In this document: one piece after another, positions 23,996-33,073 of the stretch
How the letters are laid out: each line of letters opens with the position of its first letter
How positions within the stretch are numbered: the first letter of the stretch is position 1
Source of the DNA: Agromyces mariniharenae
Lineage (GTDB): Bacteria; Actinomycetota; Actinomycetes; Actinomycetales; Microbacteriaceae
Direction of reading: 5' to 3'
NCBI RefSeq assembly: GCF_008122505.1
Contig: NZ_VSSB01000001.1
Span: forward strand, 728,891 to 792,890
Length of the DNA stretch: 64,000 nt
Notes under the pieces: generated by a model
The model's input: only the letters and a program-made list of their open reading frames with translations
Told to the model about the DNA's origin: nothing
Database searches by the model: none
Translations under genes and position numbers: made by a program

Positions 23996-26296
23996 GTGCC
24001 GGGGCAGACGCTGACCCCGCGCGAGAGCGCGATCCTGGCCGCGGTCGAGCGGCGACTGAGCAACCCCGAGATCGCTTCGGAGTTGTTCATCTCCGTGCGC
24101 ACCGTCGAGAGCCATATCGCGAGCCTGCGCCGCAAGCTCGGAGCGGAGAGCCGCGCCGAGCTGATCGCCGCGGCCGGCGAGCGCCGCGAGGCATCCGTGC
24201 GCCTGCCCGACACGCGATTCGTCGGACGCGAGGACGAGCTCGACGCGCTCGCGGCGCTCGTCGACGCGCACCGATGCGTCTCGATCACCGGCCCGGGAGG
24301 AGTCGGCAAGACCCGGCTGGCGCTCGAGTTCGCGAATCGGCACCGGAGCGAACGGCCGCCGATCGTGGTGGAGCTCGAGCATGCCGAGCCCGACGACGTG
24401 GTCCCCCGGATCGCCAGGGCGCTCGGCCTCGAGGCCGTCCCCGGGGGCGACGTGCTGGCCTCGGTCGCGTTCGCGCTCTCGGCGCACCCCTACCTGCTGG
24501 TGCTCGACAACATCGACCGTGTCGGGTCGGCCGTGCAGGCGGCGGCGCGACGCATCCTCCGCGACGCTCCGCAGGCCCGGCTCCTCGGCACGACGCGCAC
24601 CCCGTTCGGGGACCCGGCCGAGCACGTGTACGCGCTCGGGCCGCTCTCGGTCGAGGGCGCGGATGCCGCGGCGCTCGCGATGTTCCTCGATCGCCTCGCC
24701 GCCCGGGGCGAGCCGCCGACCGCCGCCGACCGCGCACTCGCCGAGCGCATCTGCGCCCGGCTCGACGGACTGCCGCTCGCGATCGAGCTCGCGGCATCCG
24801 TCTCGCGATACCTCGGGCTCGAGGAGCTCGCCGACCGCCTCGACCGGGACTTCGCCGCGCTCGACCGCGCCGCACCGGCCGGACGGCACCGCACGCTCGA
24901 GACGACGTTCGAGTGGACGTGGGACCTGCTCGCCGACGACGAGAAGGAAGTGCTCTGCCGACTCGCGGCGCTCCCGCGCACGTTCGACGTCGAGCTCGCG
25001 GCCGCCGTGACGCAGCCCGGGGTCGAGGGCGTGCTCATGCGGCTGCTCGACCACTCCATGCTCGTGCCCGCGGGCGGCTCGCCGCGCCGTTTCCGGCTGC
25101 TCGCCGTGCTGCGCGAATTCGTCCGCGCCCGCACCGACGCGGCGACCATCCGCGAGGTGCTCGAACGGCACGCGGTCTACCATGCCGACGTCGCGGCGCA
25201 CTTCGTCCAGCGCGCCCGGGTGGACGACAGCCATGAGGCGATGCGCATCTCGGAGCGCCTGTGCCCCGAGGTGAACGCGGCGCTGCGCTGGGCGATCGCG
25301 TCGCGGCATCCGGCGGCGCTGCCGCTCGCCGCGACGCTGTCGGTCGGCATCGAGCAGTACGGCTCCGACGTCGACAGCGTGCGCTCCGTCGCGATGGCCG
25401 CGCGCGACGAGCGAGTGGTCGCCGACGCCGACGCGGCCCAGCTGCTCGTGATGGGAGCGGGCATCGCCTACCTCGACCTGCCGCTCGTCGACGACCTCGC
25501 GACGCGCGCATTGGCGAGGGCGGGCGACGATGCCGCCTCCCGGCGCGACGCGCACCACCTCGCGGGTCTGGCCGACGCGTACCGAGACCGCGGCCCCGAG
25601 GCGCTCGCGAACCTGGCCGAGGCCGAACGGCTGGCCCGCGAGCTCGGCGACGAGTGGTCCATCGCCTCGGTGCGCCAGTTCCGCGGGATCGCGCTGCGCG
25701 GCGCGGCGCTCGACGATCCCGCGGCAGCCATCGCCGAGTTCGGCGCGGCGATGGACGCGTTCGCACTCGCCGGCGACGCGATGCACGTCAACAACGCCCG
25801 CTACATGATGGCGTCGGTCGCCGCGCAGTCCGGCCTCGAGCCCGAGCGGGCGGCCGAGTGGGCCGCGGAGTGCGTCGACTACGCCACCACGGCCGGCAAC
25901 ACGCACGAGCTCGCGCACGCCGCGCTGGTGCAGCAGCAGCTCGGTGCGACGGATGCCGCGATGGACCTCGATGAGCTCGAGGCCTCGTTCCGGCGGCTCG
26001 GCGACGTGCGCTGCCTCACCCGAACGCTCTTCCTCGAAGCCGACCGTGCGCCGTCGGCGATCGCGAGCCTCCCGCGGCTCGAGGAGGCGCTCGCGATCGC
26101 GGACGAGGCCGGCGACCGAGGCCATCAGGCGGCCGCGCTCACGCGCCTCGCCGCCGCGCACTGGGCGAACGGCGACGCGACCCGCGCGCGCACCGCCCTC
26201 GGCCGGCTCGAGGCGATCGCCGGGCCCGAGGCCGCCGCGGCCGCACGGCCCGACGGCATGGCGGTCGCCGCCGAAGTCGGGACACGAGTCCCGTGA
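23996..26296 (+). CDS. LuxR-HTH plus ATPase regulator with helical-repeat C-terminus
   Basis: 766 residues. Unusually, the LuxR-type HTH is at the N-terminus (LTPRESAILAAVERRLSNPEIASELFISVRTVESHIASLRRKL, split here by a few residues in practice, about residues 6-50). A P-loop ATPase domain follows with GPGGVGKTRLALEF near residue 97, a Walker-B-like LLVLDNIDRV near 165, and a GLPLAIELAA motif typical of NB-ARC/AfsR-like STAND ATPases. The remainder is TPR-like helices. The GTG at 23996 has TAGACT (23983-23988) 7 bases upstream: leaderless. It stands 32 bases before a histidine kinase operon, suggesting a link with that signalling system. Confidence 0.87.
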   Translation: MPGQTLTPRESAILAAVERRLSNPEIASELFISVRTVESHIASLRRKLGAESRAELIAAAGERREASVRLPDTRFVGREDELDALAALVDAHRCVSITGPGGVGKTRLALEFANRHRSERPPIVVELEHAEPDDVVPRIARALGLEAVPGGDVLASVAFALSAHPYLLVLDNIDRVGSAVQAAARRILRDAPQARLLGTTRTPFGDPAEHVYALGPLSVEGADAAALAMFLDRLAARGEPPTAADRALAERICARLDGLPLAIELAASVSRYLGLEELADRLDRDFAALDRAAPAGRHRTLETTFEWTWDLLADDEKEVLCRLAALPRTFDVELAAAVTQPGVEGVLMRLLDHSMLVPAGGSPRRFRLLAVLREFVRARTDAATIREVLERHAVYHADVAAHFVQRARVDDSHEAMRISERLCPEVNAALRWAIASRHPAALPLAATLSVGIEQYGSDVDSVRSVAMAARDERVVADADAAQLLVMGAGIAYLDLPLVDDLATRALARAGDDAASRRDAHHLAGLADAYRDRGPEALANLAEAERLARELGDEWSIASVRQFRGIALRGAALDDPAAAIAEFGAAMDAFALAGDAMHVNNARYMMASVAAQSGLEPERAAEWAAECVDYATTAGNTHELAHAALVQQQLGATDAAMDLDELEASFRRLGDVRCLTRTLFLEADRAPSAIASLPRLEEALAIADEAGDRGHQAAALTRLAAAHWANGDATRARTALGRLEAIAGPEAAAAARPDGMAVAAEVGTRVP

Positions 26297-26328
26297 CAGC
26301 GGGACATCCGGACTGACAGCATGTTCGG

Positions 26329-28479
26329 ATGACCCGCTCCCTCGCCACGAGCCGCATCGCGACGGTCGTGGCGATCGCCGTCTCGCTCGTGGCGGCCGTC
26401 GGCGCGATCGCGCTCGACCTCGCGGTGCTCCCCGAGGCGGCGCTTCCCGAGCAGCCTGATCCGCCGCTCTCGTCGGGATGGTCGGGCGTGCTCCCGGGCG
26501 TCGCGATGCTGGTGCCCGGGTGCCTGCTGCTCTGGCGTCTGCCGTGGCATCCGATCGCGGTGGTGCTCGTCGGCTTCGGCACGCTGTGGGTGCTCGACGG
26601 ACTCGCGTCGGCCGCGGTGAACTTCGCGTGGTTCCACGACCGCGACGCGTGGTGGGCGATGCCCGCCTTCTGGTTCTTCAGCCGGCTCGGCTCGGTGCTC
26701 ATCTTCCCGATCGTGCTGCTCCTGCTGCTGTTCCCCGATGGACGGCTGCGCCCAGGCGGCTGGCGCGTCGCCTCGGTCGTCGCGATCGTGCTCGGTCTGG
26801 TGATGCCGTTCGCATTCCTGTTCGCGCCGGCCGAGGCGCTCGCCGCAGACGAGCCCGCCCGCGCCGATCTGCTCGCCGCGTTCGAGCCCCCGATTCCGAC
26901 CCTTCCGCTGCCGGATGCCGCGTGGGCCGCGATCCTCGCCGCGTCGCTGCCGTGCCTGGCGGCGAGCCTGCTGCTCGCGCTCGTCGTGTGCATCGGGCGA
27001 CGGTTCGGCGCATCGGCCGAGGAACGCGCGCAGCTGCGCTGGCTCGTCTGGGCGGGAATCGTCTTCGTCGGCGCGCTCGCAATCTACCCGCTCGTGCCGA
27101 CCGTCGTCGTCGACGTGCTGCTCTCGGCCACGATCGGGCTCATCGGCGCGTCGATCGTGATCGCCGTGACCCGCTACCGGCTCTACGCGATCGACCGGCT
27201 GCTCTCGTGGACGATCGTCTACGCCGTGCTCATCGTCGCGATCGTCGTCGTCGACGTGCTCGTGGTGCTCGCCGTGGGCAGCGCCATCGACGACCGGGTG
27301 GCGATGCTGCTCGCCGTGGTCGCGGTCACCGTGGCCTACGCGCCGCTGCGCGGGCGGCTCTTCGCGTTCGCGAGCCGGCTCGTGAACGGACGCCGCGGCG
27401 ATCCCTACGCGGTCGTGTCGTCGCTCGGCGACCGGCTCGAGCGCTCGGCCGACACCCGATCCCAGCTCGCCGACCTCGCCTCGGCCATCGCCGAGGCGTT
27501 CGCGTCGCCGTACGTGCGCGTCGAGCTGGACCGTCCTGCCGATGAGCCGCTCGTCGCCGAGCATGGCGCGAGGTCGGCCGACGTCGTCGACGTGCCGATC
27601 GACCACGGCGGCGCCGTGATCGGGCGCATCCGCATGGAGCCGGGGCGGCGGCCCGTGGCATCCGATCGCGACCAGCGGCTGCTGGGCGACCTCGTGCGGC
27701 TGGCCGCGGCCTCGATCCGCAACGCCGAACTCGGCCGCGAGCTCCAGGCGATCCGCGAACGGCTCGTGCTCGCGCGCGAGGAGGAGCGGTCGCGCCTGCG
27801 CCGCGAGCTGCACGACGGCCTCGGGCCGCTGCTCGGCGGCGTCAAGCTGCGCCTCGAGGCGGCCAGCAACCTCGCCCGACGCGATCCCGACCGGTCGCTC
27901 ACGCTCGTCGACGCGGCCATCGCCGACCAGGCGGAGGTCATCGATGAGATCCGCCGCATCGTGCACGACCTGCGGCCGCCCGCGCTCGACGACCTCGGGC
28001 TCCTGCGAGCGCTCGAGCAGCAGGGCGCCCGGCTCACCGGCGGCGGACTCGCGGTCGAGGTGTCGGGCGACGTGCCCGCCGACCTGCCGCCCGCCGTCGA
28101 GGTCGCGGCCTATCGCATCGCGTCGGAGGCGCTGACGAACGCCCGCCGACATTCGGGCGCGAGCCGGGTGCTCGTGCGACTCGGGCGCGACGAGCGTTGG
28201 CTGCGTGTCGAGGTCCGCGACGACGGCTCGGGCATCCCGGCCGACGCCGTGCGCGGGGTGGGGCTGCGCTCGCTGCGCGAGCGCGCCGTGGAGCTCGGCG
28301 GCACCGTCGACGTCGCGGAGGCGCCCGGCGGCGGCACCGTCGTGCGTGCCGCCCTGCCGCTGGCGCACGCGGCGCGGAACTCCGGCGAGCCGACCCCGAA
28401 CGCGGCGCCCGACGTGCCGACCACCGACGAACCCGTGCTCCCGACCCGAACCGCCGAGGAGGCCACCGCCGATGCCTGA
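26329..28479 (+). CDS. Membrane sensor histidine kinase (HisKA_3, NarL/DesK class)
   Basis: 716 residues. About seven or eight membrane spans occupy the first 330 residues. A GAF-like segment follows, then the dimerisation/phosphoacceptor helix EEERSRLRRELHDGLGPLLGG with the phosphorylated H495. The HATPase_c domain has ASEALTNARRHSGAS (N box) and DDGSGIPADAVRGVGL (G box), and then a proline/threonine-rich tail of about 35 residues. The ligand sensed by the membrane part is unknown. The stop overlaps the response regulator gene by 8 bases, so the two are a cognate pair. An ATG start at 26329 lacks a strong ribosome site. Confidence 0.92.
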   Translation: MTRSLATSRIATVVAIAVSLVAAVGAIALDLAVLPEAALPEQPDPPLSSGWSGVLPGVAMLVPGCLLLWRLPWHPIAVVLVGFGTLWVLDGLASAAVNFAWFHDRDAWWAMPAFWFFSRLGSVLIFPIVLLLLLFPDGRLRPGGWRVASVVAIVLGLVMPFAFLFAPAEALAADEPARADLLAAFEPPIPTLPLPDAAWAAILAASLPCLAASLLLALVVCIGRRFGASAEERAQLRWLVWAGIVFVGALAIYPLVPTVVVDVLLSATIGLIGASIVIAVTRYRLYAIDRLLSWTIVYAVLIVAIVVVDVLVVLAVGSAIDDRVAMLLAVVAVTVAYAPLRGRLFAFASRLVNGRRGDPYAVVSSLGDRLERSADTRSQLADLASAIAEAFASPYVRVELDRPADEPLVAEHGARSADVVDVPIDHGGAVIGRIRMEPGRRPVASDRDQRLLGDLVRLAAASIRNAELGRELQAIRERLVLAREEERSRLRRELHDGLGPLLGGVKLRLEAASNLARRDPDRSLTLVDAAIADQAEVIDEIRRIVHDLRPPALDDLGLLRALEQQGARLTGGGLAVEVSGDVPADLPPAVEVAAYRIASEALTNARRHSGASRVLVRLGRDERWLRVEVRDDGSGIPADAVRGVGLRSLRERAVELGGTVDVAEAPGGGTVVRAALPLAHAARNSGEPTPNAAPDVPTTDEPVLPTRTAEEATADA

Positions 28480-29131
28480 GGATCCGATCCGCGTCGTCCT
28501 CGTCGACGACCACCCCGTCTACCGCGACGGCCTCTCGATGCTGCTCGAGTCGATGGACGGCGTCGACGTCGTCGCGACCGCGGCCGACGGCGAGGAGGCG
28601 ATCGCCGTCGTCGACGGCGCCGACGCCGACGTCGTGGTGATGGACGTGCAGATGCCCCGGCTCGACGGCATCGCCGCGACGCGCGAGGTCGTGTCGCGGC
28701 ATCCGCACCTCGCCGTCGTCGTGCTCACGATGTCGGAGGACGACGAGACGGTCTTCGCCGCCATGCGCGCCGGGGCTCGGGGGTACCTCGTGAAGGGCGC
28801 GAGCCAGCACGAGATCCTCACCGCGATCCGCGCCGTCGACCGCGGCGAGCTCGTCTTCGGCGCCGCGATCGCCCGGCGGGTCGCGGAGTTCTTCGCGGCC
28901 GGGCCGGCGACCGCACCCGCCGCCGAGGTGTTCCCCCAGCTCACCGCGCGTGAGCGCGAGATCCTCGACCTGCTCGCCGCCGGGCGATCGAACCCGCAGA
29001 TCGCACAGGCGCTCTTCCTCTCGCCGAAGACCGTGCGCAACAACGTGTCGAACATCTTCGCGAAGCTCCAGGTCGCCGACCGCGCCGAGGCGATCGTGCG
29101 CGCCCGCGACGCGGGCCTCGGCCGCGCCTGA
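28472..29131 (+). CDS. Response regulator, NarL/FixJ family
   Basis: 219 residues. The receiver domain has the acidic pocket in VVLVDDHPVYRDG, phosphoacceptor D58 in VVMDVQMPR, and the conserved Lys in YLVKGAS near residue 107. The C-terminal LuxR-type HTH has LTAREREILDLLAAGRSNPQIA and LSPKTVRNNVSNIFAKL. It is the output partner of the adjacent histidine kinase (8-base overlap). A hairpin with arms GGATGTCCCG / CGGGACATCC follows at 29142-29170; a similar GGGACATCCG word stands before the kinase gene near 26304, so this could alternatively be the regulator's binding site. Confidence 0.93.
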   Translation: MPEDPIRVVLVDDHPVYRDGLSMLLESMDGVDVVATAADGEEAIAVVDGADADVVVMDVQMPRLDGIAATREVVSRHPHLAVVVLTMSEDDETVFAAMRAGARGYLVKGASQHEILTAIRAVDRGELVFGAAIARRVAEFFAAGPATAPAAEVFPQLTAREREILDLLAAGRSNPQIAQALFLSPKTVRNNVSNIFAKLQVADRAEAIVRARDAGLGRA

Positions 29132-29141
29132 CGGGCTGGAG

Positions 29142-29170
29142 GGATGTCCCGGGCGCGAGTCGGGACATCC
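29142..29170 (+). terminator. Hairpin after the response regulator (or operator)
   Basis: GGATGTCCCG (29142-29151) and CGGGACATCC (29161-29170), perfect 10-bp arms with a 9-base loop, 11 bases past the stop. The half-site GGGACATCC also occurs near 26304 and 15641. Confidence 0.6.
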
Positions 29171-29264
29171 GCGGGACGCCGCACCCTGTGGGCCCGGGTC
29201 GTGCCCCCGGGAATCTGGGATCACCAACCCGGCACCACACGACCGCCCCGAAAGGCACACGACT

Positions 29265-30014
29265 ATGGACCTCTTCGCATCCGCCACCACGACCGAGCCG
29301 GCGATCGCCGGCGCGGCCTCGACGACCGCGGCGCCCGCCGCCGCGGCATCCGCCCACCCCGCCGGCCGCGGCCGCACGAAGGCCGAACTCGGGCCCGTGC
29401 ACCCGAACGTGCTGCAGCGCATCGGCGGCACCGGCCTCATCGCCGCCCCGCTGCTCTTCACGGGCGGCATGCTCACCTCGCCCGAGCAGACCTCGCCCGG
29501 CAACACCGGCTACATCGAGTCGCTCGCCGCCGACCCGGCGCTCAGCCTCTGGTCGGCCAACCTGCTGCACTACGGCTGGGTCGCGCTGGCCTTCGGCGCG
29601 ATCGCGTCGCTCGGGCTCCTGCGCGGCACCCGGGGCCGGATCTTCCTGCCGATCGCGGCCGTCGTGACCATGTTCGGCGCGATCCAGATGTCGGGCCTGC
29701 TGCTGTCGGACTGGTTCCTCGTCAGCGCCGGCAACACGCTGGCCCTCGAGGACGCCGCCGCGATGGACGCCGCCGCCAAGGAGTGGACGGTCGCCATCTG
29801 GCAGTACTCGGGCATGGCCGCCGGCCTCATCGGCATGGGCCTGCTCTCGCTCGCACTCGCCCGCGCCAAGGCGGTCTCGTGGTGGATCGCGCCGCTCGGC
29901 TTCCTGCCGTGGGTGCTCCCCGCGTTCGGCCTCGGCCCGGTCGGCGTCGTGCTCTCGCTCGCCTGCTACGCCCCGCTCCTCGTCGCGGGCGTGCGCCTGG
30001 TGCTGGCGAAGTAG
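29265..30014 (+). CDS. Multi-span membrane protein, probable target of the two-component system
   Basis: 249 residues. A soluble Ala/Thr/Pro-rich N-terminus of about 50 residues is followed by roughly six membrane spans (GGTGLIAAPLLFTGGML, NLLHYGWVALAFGAIASLGL, IFLPIAAVVTMFGAIQMSGL and others). No catalytic or channel motif recognised. GAAAGG lies about 10 bases before the ATG. It directly follows the kinase/regulator pair in the same orientation and has its own strong terminator at 30029-30066, so it is a likely regulated output gene (inference). Confidence 0.6.
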   Translation: MDLFASATTTEPAIAGAASTTAAPAAAASAHPAGRGRTKAELGPVHPNVLQRIGGTGLIAAPLLFTGGMLTSPEQTSPGNTGYIESLAADPALSLWSANLLHYGWVALAFGAIASLGLLRGTRGRIFLPIAAVVTMFGAIQMSGLLLSDWFLVSAGNTLALEDAAAMDAAAKEWTVAIWQYSGMAAGLIGMGLLSLALARAKAVSWWIAPLGFLPWVLPAFGLGPVGVVLSLACYAPLLVAGVRLVLAK

Positions 30015-30028
30015 CTCGAGCATCGGAT

Positions 30029-30066
30029 GCAGCGGGGGTCGTGGCACGCGCCACGGCCCCCGCTGC
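30029..30066. terminator. Strong bidirectional hairpin terminator
   Basis: 17-bp arms GCAGCGGGGGTCGTGGC (30029-30045) and GCCACGGCCCCCGCTGC (30050-30066) with one G-T type mismatch and a 4-base loop, between convergent genes. Confidence 0.88.
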
Positions 30067-30077
30067 CGTGTCCCCTG

Positions 30078-32093
30078 TCAGGGCTGCTGCGGCCAGCCGA
30101 TCAGCGGCATCGCGATCGGGGCGGCGACGCCGAGCACCACCACGAGGCCGTCGCCGAACGGATCGGCGAGGCCGTCGGTCGGGATCTCGTCCCAGTTGTT
30201 CGCCAGCCACACGTTGCCCGACCCGTCGACCTGCACGCCCGTGTTGCGCTGGAGTCCGTCGAACGCGAAGCCCGTGTCGGCCGGCGAGATCGGCGCGCCG
30301 ACCTCGCCCGACGGGCATGTGGCCGGATTCGCGCCGCACAGGTACGACAGGCGCTGCTGCCCGAAGTTCGCGACCCACACGTTGTCGTCGCCGTCCACCG
30401 CGATACCCCACGGGATCGTCATGCCGGCGCCCTCGAACTGCTGGATCGACCCGTCGGGCCCGACGAGGGAGACGCTGCCCTGCAGGCCCGGCCCTGACGG
30501 CGCCTCGACGTCCTCACCGGGCGCGCACGGGATGTTGACCACGCCGGAATTCGCCACCCACACGTTCCCGAGGCCGTCGCTCGCCACGCCGAGCGCATGG
30601 TCGAACGTCGTCGAGTCGCCGAACGGCGAGCCGGGCAGCTGCTCCCCGTCGGTCGTGAAGGCGAAGATCTCATGGCCTTCGTTCGCGGTCACCCAGACCG
30701 TGCCCGTCGAGCTCTGCGCCACGTCGAACGCCCGCCGGATGACGACCGGGAGACCCCGTTCGTCGTGCGCCGTGAATGCCCGCGTGTGGTCGCCGTCGGG
30801 GTAGATCACCGCCGAGTCGTTGCCGCAGCTCGCGGTCCAGATGTCGCCGTCGACGTCGGACACGATGCCCTGCGGCCAGGAGATCGGCCCGTCGAGGTAG
30901 CCGAGCGGTCCCGAGATCGCCTGCCCGTCGGCGGTGAACTCGGACACGCTGTTGGACGTGGGCGGCGGACCCGCGCATTCGGAGCCCGTGAAGCCGAAGT
31001 TGCTCGCCCAGACGTGCGCCCGCGTGTCGATGGAGATGCCGAAGCCCGAGCCGTTGAGACCGCCGCCCGTGAACGTGTCGACGGGACGGCCCTTCGAGTA
31101 CGGATCGAGGCGGAACAGGTCGAGCCCAGGGCACACCTTCTTCGCCAGCTTCGACCAGGTGGCGTTCTGGTTCGTCCAGACCGTGCCCTCGGCGTCGAAC
31201 GCGACGTTGCCGGGGCCCTTGAACTGGTGACCGTTCCCGTAGAACCGCAGGGCGACGATCCATGCGGCCGGCGCGTCGGTGCGCACGGGCGTGAACCGCG
31301 GGTCCGCCGGCACCTGCGCGAACACGCCGCCGGGGTCGCCCGAGGGGTTCGCGGGCAGCAGCGTCATGGCCTGCCAGGTGGTGTCGGGCCGGATGCCCCA
31401 GGCGTCCGTCGCGGCATCGAGGAATGCCGCGCAGTCGTTCGTGCCCGCCACGCAGCCCGCGATGATGCTCGCGAGCGAGTTGACGGTCGGCAGCGTCTCG
31501 GTCGCCGGGCCGTTCGGCGCCTCGAGCAGGAACGAGGAGGCGGCGCCCGTCGAGAGGTGGACGAGGTTCCGAGGCATGAGCGCGGCGTTCTGCAGCCCCG
31601 GCGATGCGCCGCCCACCGCGCCGTCGACGGCGAACTGCGCGAGCGACGTGCCCGCCGCGACCGTCGACAGCTCGTCGATGACCACGCCGCCCTTGCGCAG
31701 GTCGCCGAGCGACGCGGCGAGCTCGACCGTGGCGGGCATCGCCGAACCGCGCACCGTGCCGCCGCGTGCCGTCGCGTAGAGCACGGCGTCGTCGTCGATC
31801 GCGTTCCGCAGGCGCAGGTCGACCGACCCCGAGGCATCCGTCACCGCCGTCGTGACGAGCGTCGCCTCGCCTGGCACGTCGCCCGCCGCGTACAGCCGCA
31901 CGGTCGACCCGCGCACGGACGAGCCGTCGGCGACGACCTCCACGCGGATGGCGGGACCGACGCCGCCCGGCGCCGTCGGCGCTGCGGCCGGAGCACCCGG
32001 CACGGCGAGCGCCGATTTCGGAAGCACGAGCATCGCTCCGACGGCCGCCGCCGCAGCCACGAGCAGGGTCATCCGGCGCACGCGACGCGACAT
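30078..32093 (-). CDS. Secreted NHL/beta-propeller protein
   Basis: 671 residues, exported by a Sec signal peptide (MSRRVRRMTLLVAAAAAVGAM, cleavage near ALAVPGAP). An Ig-like/DUF4198-like segment (VRVEV-type strand pattern with GSTVRLYAAGDVPGEA) follows. The C-terminal half carries repeated NHL-type blades: DVDGDIWTASCGND, SDGLGNVWVANSG, VDGDDNVWVANFG and VDGSGNVWLANNW. Such propellers act as extracellular binding or lyase scaffolds; no active site is clear. Cysteines are paired around CVAGTNDC and near YLCGANPATCPSG, consistent with an oxidising compartment. GGGGAGG lies 6 bases before the ATG at 32093. Confidence 0.82.
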   Translation of the reverse strand: MSRRVRRMTLLVAAAAAVGAMLVLPKSALAVPGAPAAAPTAPGGVGPAIRVEVVADGSSVRGSTVRLYAAGDVPGEATLVTTAVTDASGSVDLRLRNAIDDDAVLYATARGGTVRGSAMPATVELAASLGDLRKGGVVIDELSTVAAGTSLAQFAVDGAVGGASPGLQNAALMPRNLVHLSTGAASSFLLEAPNGPATETLPTVNSLASIIAGCVAGTNDCAAFLDAATDAWGIRPDTTWQAMTLLPANPSGDPGGVFAQVPADPRFTPVRTDAPAAWIVALRFYGNGHQFKGPGNVAFDAEGTVWTNQNATWSKLAKKVCPGLDLFRLDPYSKGRPVDTFTGGGLNGSGFGISIDTRAHVWASNFGFTGSECAGPPPTSNSVSEFTADGQAISGPLGYLDGPISWPQGIVSDVDGDIWTASCGNDSAVIYPDGDHTRAFTAHDERGLPVVIRRAFDVAQSSTGTVWVTANEGHEIFAFTTDGEQLPGSPFGDSTTFDHALGVASDGLGNVWVANSGVVNIPCAPGEDVEAPSGPGLQGSVSLVGPDGSIQQFEGAGMTIPWGIAVDGDDNVWVANFGQQRLSYLCGANPATCPSGEVGAPISPADTGFAFDGLQRNTGVQVDGSGNVWLANNWDEIPTDGLADPFGDGLVVVLGVAAPIAMPLIGWPQQP

Positions 32094-32294
32094 GGCGTCC
32101 TCCCCCCGGCGCCCCGCACGTCGTCGCGGGGGCGCAGCGATCCGCAGGGTACGCCCGTGCCGTCGCGGCCGTCAGCCCCAGTCCGGGTGAGGATCGCTCG
32201 CCTTCGCGCGGTGGCCATGACGCAGCCGCGAGGATGCCGCGAGGTCGCTGTCAACCACGTCACACACCCCTCGGCGCTGCGTAGGCTGGGGCGG

Positions 32295-32996
32295 GTGAAG
32301 GTCGTCAGCTACAACCTCAGGAAGCACCGCGCGGTCAACGAGCTCGCTGCGCTCGACGAGCGGTACTCGCCCGACCTCATCTGCCTGCAGGAGTGCGACA
32401 CCAACGACCTCCCGCAGCACATCGGCCACCTCGAGCTGGCGAGCTCGACGAGCGGCAACCGGCTCGGCCTCGCGGTGTACTACCGGCCCGACCGCTACGA
32501 GTTCCGCATCGTGCGCAGCTTCGCGCTGAAGAAGTCACTGCACGACCACCTGCTGCGCCCGGCCCACGAGCGGCTCGTCGGCGTGCGCCTGCTCGACCTC
32601 GAGCACGATCGCGAGGTCGTCGTCGCCTCGTTCCACGCGGCGCCGCTCACGGCCCTGAACTCGCTGCGCCGCCACCAGATCAAGTCGGCGCTCGCGCAGC
32701 TGCAGATCCTGGGGCCGAACCTGCCGACGCTCATGGTCGGCGACTACAACTACCCGGTCTTCAAGGACAATCTCGCCGAGAAGGTGCGCGAGGTCGGCTA
32801 CGAGCTCACGCTGAGCGACGCGAGCACGTACACGCGGTACAAGTTCTTCCGCGGGCACTTCGACCTCGCGACCTCGGTCGGGCTCGACATCCGCCGCGTC
32901 GAGACGCTCCCCCGCGGGTCGAGCGATCACCTGCCGATCCTCGTCGACGCCGACTACGCGGGCGCCGTGGTGCAGCCCGAGGACGTCGTCATCTGA
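32295..32996 (+). CDS. Endonuclease/exonuclease/phosphatase-family protein (cytosolic)
   Basis: 233 residues. The EEP fold shows VVSYNLRKHRAVNEL (metal-site Asn), DLICLQECDTNDL (metal Glu near residue 34), VVASFHAAPL, LMVGDYNYPVF (catalytic Asp/Asn near 155) and GSSDHLPILVDAD (Asp-His near 217). No signal peptide, unlike the EEP protein at 15737. Substrate (DNA, phospholipid or phosphate ester) unknown. The GTG start at 32295 has TAGGCT (32282-32287) exactly 7 bases upstream and no ribosome site, a clean leaderless example. A GCGGCATCC-based terminator lies downstream at 33012-33044. Confidence 0.87.
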   Translation: MKVVSYNLRKHRAVNELAALDERYSPDLICLQECDTNDLPQHIGHLELASSTSGNRLGLAVYYRPDRYEFRIVRSFALKKSLHDHLLRPAHERLVGVRLLDLEHDREVVVASFHAAPLTALNSLRRHQIKSALAQLQILGPNLPTLMVGDYNYPVFKDNLAEKVREVGYELTLSDASTYTRYKFFRGHFDLATSVGLDIRRVETLPRGSSDHLPILVDADYAGAVVQPEDVVI

Positions 32997-33011
32997 GGCA
33001 TCCGCCGACCT

Positions 33012-33044
33012 GCGGCATCCGTCGCTCGCGGTGACGGATGCCGC
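33012..33044. terminator. Terminator made of two GGATGCCGC words
   Basis: GCGGCATCCGTC (33012-33023) and GACGGATGCCGC (33033-33044), perfect 12-bp arms with a 9-base loop, between the convergent EEP and dioxygenase genes. Confidence 0.8.
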
Positions 33045-33073
33045 TGACGCGCGCCCGACCCCGCCGACGCGCC

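Noticed and set aside
17037..33044. GGATGCCGC word as a restriction-modification or transposon end signature
   Set aside because: It occurs inside and between genes at many sites with no linked transposase or methylase in the window; kept as an open finding rather than assigned a mechanism.
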